Below are positions 15,780-18,761 of a stretch of DNA of 18,761 nucleotides, one piece after another. The first letter of the stretch is position 1, and the number at the start of each line of letters is the position of its first letter. The position numbers and the translations under genes were made by a program. Under the pieces are notes generated by a model that saw nothing but the letters and a program-made list of their open reading frames with translations, ran no database searches and had not been told where the DNA came from. This DNA is from Bacteroidota bacterium (GTDB taxonomy: Bacteria; Bacteroidota; Bacteroidia; Chitinophagales; Saprospiraceae), in assembly GCA_029573365.1 (NCBI GenBank), contig JAKQGD010000525.1:1-18761 (forward strand). Reading direction: 5' to 3'.

Positions 15780-16490
15780 ATGTCCCTCAAGTATAAAAGA
15801 ATCCTCCTAAAGCTCAGCGGCGAATCACTGATGGGAGGCCAGAAATTTGGCATCGCCTCCGAAATGCTCTCCTATTATGCCGAGCAAATCAAAGAACTGG
15901 TAAGCCATGACGCTCAGATAGCCATCGTCATCGGTGGCGGCAATATATACAGAGGACTGAGTGCCGAATCATCAGGCATAGAGAGGGTCACCGGCGACTA
16001 CATGGGTATGCTCGCCACCTGTATCAATGGCATGGCTCTGCAAAGTGCTCTGGAAACAGCAGGAGTCTACACCAGGCTCATCGCTGCCATAGAAATGCGG
16101 CAGATAGCCGAGCCCTACATACGCAGACGAGCCATCAGACACCTGGAAAAAGGCAGAGTGGTCATCTTTTGTGCCGGCACAGGAAGCCCTTATTTCACTA
16201 CAGACTCGGCAGCAGCCCTCAGGGCCAACGAAATCAATGCAGAAGTCATACTCAAGGGTACACGTGTCGATGGCATCTACGACAGCGATCCCGAAAAAAA
16301 CCCGGAAGCCGTCAAGTTTGACCAGATATCTTTTTCCAAAGTCATCAGCATGGGCCTCAGCGTCATGGACATGACTGCTTTTACGCTCTGTCAGGAAAAC
16401 AACCTGCCTATCATAGTCTTTGACATAAACAGACCAGGACATCTGACCCGCATCGCCCAGGGCGAAAGCATAGGAACTTTGGTCGAGTAA
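15780..16490 (+). CDS. pyrH: UMP kinase
   Basis: A 236-residue bacterial-type UMP kinase (amino-acid-kinase fold, hexamer) that makes UDP from UMP and ATP. It shows KLSGES at 11-16, the GGGNIYRG phosphate-binding loop at 52-59, GDYMGMLAT, the RRAIRHLEKGRVVIF segment, AGTGSPYFTTDSAAALRA and KGTRVDGIYDSDP. Length and order of motifs are standard. In many bacteria frr (ribosome recycling factor) follows pyrH directly; here a lipid-synthesis gene follows by 29 bp, so frr is elsewhere. The start ATG lies 57 bp past the tsf terminator. Confidence 0.97.
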   Translation: MSLKYKRILLKLSGESLMGGQKFGIASEMLSYYAEQIKELVSHDAQIAIVIGGGNIYRGLSAESSGIERVTGDYMGMLATCINGMALQSALETAGVYTRLIAAIEMRQIAEPYIRRRAIRHLEKGRVVIFCAGTGSPYFTTDSAAALRANEINAEVILKGTRVDGIYDSDPEKNPEAVKFDQISFSKVISMGLSVMDMTAFTLCQENNLPIIVFDINRPGHLTRIAQGESIGTLVE

Positions 16491-16519
16491 TTGTTGTTAC
16501 GTTTCAAATGTATTAGTTC

Positions 16520-17221
16520 ATGGCAAACTGGAAAGCCGCCGGGCAGGCATTGGTATACAGTTGGATGGACCCTTTTGTCAAATGGTGCATAAGGGTAGGT
16601 ATCACACCCAATATGATCACTTTTACCGGACTGTTAATCAATATTATCGCTGCTGCGGTTTTTATCTTCGGTGCCGAAAAGAAAGACCGCAGTGACCACC
16701 GCATCCTGGGGCTCGCAGGAGCTGTAATCCTGTTTGCAGGCCTCTTTGACATGCTGGACGGCAGGCTCGCCAGGGTAGCAAAACAGGATTCCAAATATGG
16801 AGCCCTTTACGACTCAGTACTCGACAGATACAGCGAGATGTTTATGTTTCTGGGCATCTGTTATTACCTGATTGCAAACCATTATTTCCTAAGCTCACTT
16901 TTTGCCTTCATAGCCATGATCGGCTCCATTATGGTAAGTTATACAAGGGCACGGGCCGAGGGTCTGGGTCTCAAAATGGCCGACGTAGGCTTCATGCAGC
17001 GTCCCGAAAGGATTCTTCTCATAGGCATCAGTGCCATACTTTGTGGCATCATGTCAGGACTTCTTGGCAACGATTTCAAAATATCGGTCAACTGGCTGCC
17101 TTTCCCCCTTATCGAGGTTATCAGCTTTTTTACTTTTCCCATTTTTATCCTTGCCGTCCTGGCAAACATCACTGCTGTTTCAAGGTTAAAACACGCTGAG
17201 AAAATGCTCTCAAACAGTTAA
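16520..17221 (+). CDS. CDP-alcohol phosphatidyltransferase, likely phosphatidylinositol-phosphate synthase type
   Basis: A 233-residue inner-membrane enzyme that displaces CMP from CDP-diacylglycerol with an alcohol. The complete family motif is present: D77-x2-D80-G81-x2-A84-R85-x8-G94-x3-D98-x3-D102, which binds the metal ions and the CDP group. Several hydrophobic segments suit membrane helices (about 33-52, 64-77, 106-135, 165-185 and 200-222). SYTRARAEGLGL at 140-151 and RPER at 161-164 recall the actinobacterial phosphatidylinositol-phosphate synthases, where this basic patch binds inositol phosphate. The next gene, 6 bp on, is an Aur1-like PAP2 enzyme, which fits inositol lipid synthesis. 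Another head group such as serine or glycerol phosphate cannot be excluded. Confidence 0.88.
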   Translation: MANWKAAGQALVYSWMDPFVKWCIRVGITPNMITFTGLLINIIAAAVFIFGAEKKDRSDHRILGLAGAVILFAGLFDMLDGRLARVAKQDSKYGALYDSVLDRYSEMFMFLGICYYLIANHYFLSSLFAFIAMIGSIMVSYTRARAEGLGLKMADVGFMQRPERILLIGISAILCGIMSGLLGNDFKISVNWLPFPLIEVISFFTFPIFILAVLANITAVSRLKHAEKMLSNS

Positions 17222-17227
17222 TCGCCT

Positions 17228-18196
17228 ATGAAAAGACGATTAGGTCAACTCAAGGCGGGATTTTTACCACTGGAAAAAGAGCACCTGCTGACGCTCAGCG
17301 TCTTTGCCCTTGCCTATATCATATGGACAACTTCCGTTGTTGGATTCAGACAGGACCACCTGATCTTTCTGCTCTTTATATGCATCATGATTTTGATACA
17401 CAGGTGGACCCGCACCCTCGTTTATTCCTTTGTGTTTTTTGCATTTTTCTGGATCATTTATGACTCGATGAGGATATATCCCAATTACCTCGTCAATGAT
17501 GTCCACATCCTCGAACCTTACCAACTCGAAAAAAGCCTCTTTGGTATAAATACACCTGCTGGCACACTCACCCCAAACGAGTATTTTGAACAAAACTCAA
17601 CCTGGTTTCTTGACCTACTGAGTGGCCTTTTTTACCTTACATGGGTGCCTGTACCCGTGGCCCTGGGCATTTATCTGTTTTTCAAAGACAAAAAAATGTT
17701 GCTCCATTTCAGCGGTGCCTATCTGTTTACCAATCTTGTAGGCTTTATAATTTATTACACTTACCCGGCAGCCCCGCCCTGGTATTTTGCCAAATATGGT
17801 GTACAGCAATTGTTTGACATCCCCGGAGATGCTGCCAGACTCACATATTTTGACCGCATTATTGGGTATCCGCTTTTCAGCAATATGTACACTAAAAATT
17901 CAAATGTCTTTGCTGCCATACCATCGCTCCACGCTTCCTATCCCGTGGTCACTTGGTATTATGCACGTAAGGAAAAACTAAAATGGGCTACTATTCTTAT
18001 CTTTCTGGATATCCTGGGCATCTGGTTTGCTGCTGTATATACCAACCATCACTATGTCATAGACGTATTATTGGGCCTGCTCTGTGCCATCACCGGAATC
18101 CTGATCTACGAAAAATGGCTGATGCAGACCGCCTTCTCCAGGTGGCTGGACAGATACATCGGCTTTTTCAACAGCAATAAAAGAAAGACAACATGA
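17228..18196 (+). CDS. Aur1-like PAP2-family membrane enzyme, possible inositol-phosphosphingolipid synthase
   Basis: A 322-residue multi-pass membrane protein of the PAP2 superfamily, closest in motif to the Aur1/inositol-phosphorylceramide-synthase branch. Hydrophobic segments lie at about 20-40, 44-58, 62-80, 128-152, 160-178, 252-272 and 278-295. YPAAPPWY at 179-186 is typical of the group. The catalytic parts are IPSLHASYP (H235) and YTNHHYVIDVLLG, with the H275-x3-D279 pair; these act on a phosphoryl-enzyme intermediate. In such enzymes the phospho-inositol head group is moved from phosphatidylinositol to a ceramide. It follows the CDP-alcohol phosphatidyltransferase by 6 bp and overlaps folB by 4 bp. 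A simple lipid-phosphate phosphatase role is the main alternative. Confidence 0.85.
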   Translation: MKRRLGQLKAGFLPLEKEHLLTLSVFALAYIIWTTSVVGFRQDHLIFLLFICIMILIHRWTRTLVYSFVFFAFFWIIYDSMRIYPNYLVNDVHILEPYQLEKSLFGINTPAGTLTPNEYFEQNSTWFLDLLSGLFYLTWVPVPVALGIYLFFKDKKMLLHFSGAYLFTNLVGFIIYYTYPAAPPWYFAKYGVQQLFDIPGDAARLTYFDRIIGYPLFSNMYTKNSNVFAAIPSLHASYPVVTWYYARKEKLKWATILIFLDILGIWFAAVYTNHHYVIDVLLGLLCAITGILIYEKWLMQTAFSRWLDRYIGFFNSNKRKTT

Positions 18197-18543
18197 AAAC
18201 AAAAGTATCCATCAAAGGGGCCGAGTTTTATGCTTTTCACGGCTACTACGAAGAGGAACGCAAAGCCGGAAACACCTTTGTCGTAGATGCAGAGGTCACC
18301 CTTAAAACCTTTGACTCCTCCGATGACAACATACAGGATACTGTAAACTACGAATCCATGTACCACATCATAAGCCAGGAGATGGACCGCACCCAACAGC
18401 TCCTCGAAACTGTTGTTTACAACATCATCACAAGATTTCGAGACGAACTCGTTAATGTGTCTTCAGCGACTGTCAGGCTCGAAAAAATGGCTCCACAACT
18501 CGGCGGAAAAGTACAAAAGTCAGTCGTAGAGATGGAATTTTAA
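18193..18543 (+). CDS. folB: Dihydroneopterin aldolase
   Basis: A 116-residue cytoplasmic enzyme of folate synthesis that converts 7,8-dihydroneopterin to 6-hydroxymethyl-dihydropterin and glycolaldehyde. It shows FHGYYEEER at 15-23 (with the active-site glutamate likely E22), the TVNYESMYHII stretch at 50-60, LLET with E72 that holds the pterin, and the catalytic lysine K98 in VRLEKMAPQLGG. Length is standard. Its ATG overlaps the stop of the PAP2 gene (ATGA, 18193-18196), so translation is probably coupled; no other folate gene is in the window. Confidence 0.95.
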   Translation: MKTKVSIKGAEFYAFHGYYEEERKAGNTFVVDAEVTLKTFDSSDDNIQDTVNYESMYHIISQEMDRTQQLLETVVYNIITRFRDELVNVSSATVRLEKMAPQLGGKVQKSVVEMEF

Positions 18544-18640
18544 ATGGTAGGTTCCCTACAATTTGAAATTTTCCGTTGTATTGTAATACTTATATCAGGC
18601 TGCAATTAATAATTTGCACTGGTATTTGAATAAAATGTTA

Positions 18641-18648
18641 TACTTTTG
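18641..18648 (+). promoter_or_regulatory. Candidate -7 box of the last gene
   Basis: TACTTTTG fits TAnnTTTG and ends 18 bp before the ATG at 18667. This would give a very short leader. Confidence 0.5.
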
Positions 18649-18666
18649 AAAAGAAAACTTTTCGAA

Positions 18667-18761
18667 ATGAAGATTTACCTCCCGCTTTTTCTGATATTTT
18701 TTTCAGTCAATCACTGGTGTCTCGGTCAGAGTAAAACCTTTGTAAATCCACGCAATACCTG
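18667..18761 (+). CDS. Secreted or surface protein, 3' partial (signal peptide only)
   Basis: An open frame starting at ATG 18667 and running off the window, giving 31 complete codons. The visible part is a signal peptide: MKIY, then a hydrophobic core (LPLFLIFFSV), then a polar stretch with a likely cut after LGQ, and a mature start near SKTFVNPRN. A TAnnTTTG-type box lies just upstream. Nothing in the visible part identifies the family. Confidence 0.6.
   Translation, partial: MKIYLPLFLIFFSVNHWCLGQSKTFVNPRNT

Noticed and set aside
15972..16442. 156-codon open frame on the minus strand inside pyrH
   Set aside because: It lies wholly antisense to an unmistakable pyrH and its translation shows no recognisable domain or signal; it is a frame shadow.
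18547..18559. Short GTAGG-ttc-CCTAC hairpin after folB
   Set aside because: Five-base stem without a proper T-run; not convincing as a terminator.
1..18761. CRISPR arrays, tRNA/rRNA genes, phage or defence systems
   Set aside because: No regularly spaced repeats, cloverleaf-like segments, phage structural genes or nuclease/toxin modules were seen on either strand.

Overview
The window looks like a chromosomal piece of a Bacteroidota bacterium, perhaps from the Saprospiria/Chitinophagia side of the phylum; that finer placement is an inference. The signs are the TAnnTTTG-type -7 promoter boxes, A/T-rich leaders with no clear Shine-Dalgarno sequence, the block rplM-rpsI-rpsB-tsf, a GH3 plus beta-lactamase fusion enzyme, a Bacteroidota-type GHMP kinase and loosely defined lipoprotein/secretion signals.

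Layout. (1) 1-3279: the 3' part of a NagZ-like GH3/serine beta-lactamase fusion, followed closely by a gamma-carbonic-anhydrase-like protein. (2) 3286-5811: an OxyR-type LysR regulator on the minus strand, split by a complete 1580-bp insertion sequence (3422-5001) with 18-bp inverted ends and a 4-bp ACTT target duplication. Removing the element and one ACTT restores one open frame of 313 codons; the last 43 codons are stranded on the far side of the element. (3) 5947-6411: a small secreted protein of unknown function. (4) 6487-9490, minus strand: a compact operon of RidA-type deaminase, tryptophan 2,3-dioxygenase (kynA) and an aldehyde dehydrogenase. It fits tryptophan breakdown through the kynurenine/2-aminomuconate route. 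A divergent SDR protein with a non-canonical active site and a GH32 lipoprotein follow on the plus strand (9592-11900). (5) 11940-12908, minus strand: a GYDIA-like GHMP kinase whose start codon is unclear. (6) 13213-15677: ribosomal proteins L13, S9 and S2 and elongation factor Ts, closed by a strong terminator. (7) 15780-18543: pyrH, then a phosphatidylinositol-phosphate-synthase-like CDP-alcohol phosphatidyltransferase, an Aur1-like PAP2 membrane enzyme and folB, with very tight spacing in the last three. (8) 18667-end: the start of a secreted protein cut by the window edge.

Most of the window is housekeeping or catabolic DNA. I found no CRISPR array, tRNA, rRNA, phage or defence system. 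The points most worth following are the recent-looking IS disruption of oxyR, the apparent inositol-lipid gene pair, the SDR protein lacking the Tyr/Lys catalytic pair in a kynurenine-pathway setting, and the GHMP kinase without a plausible ATG start.
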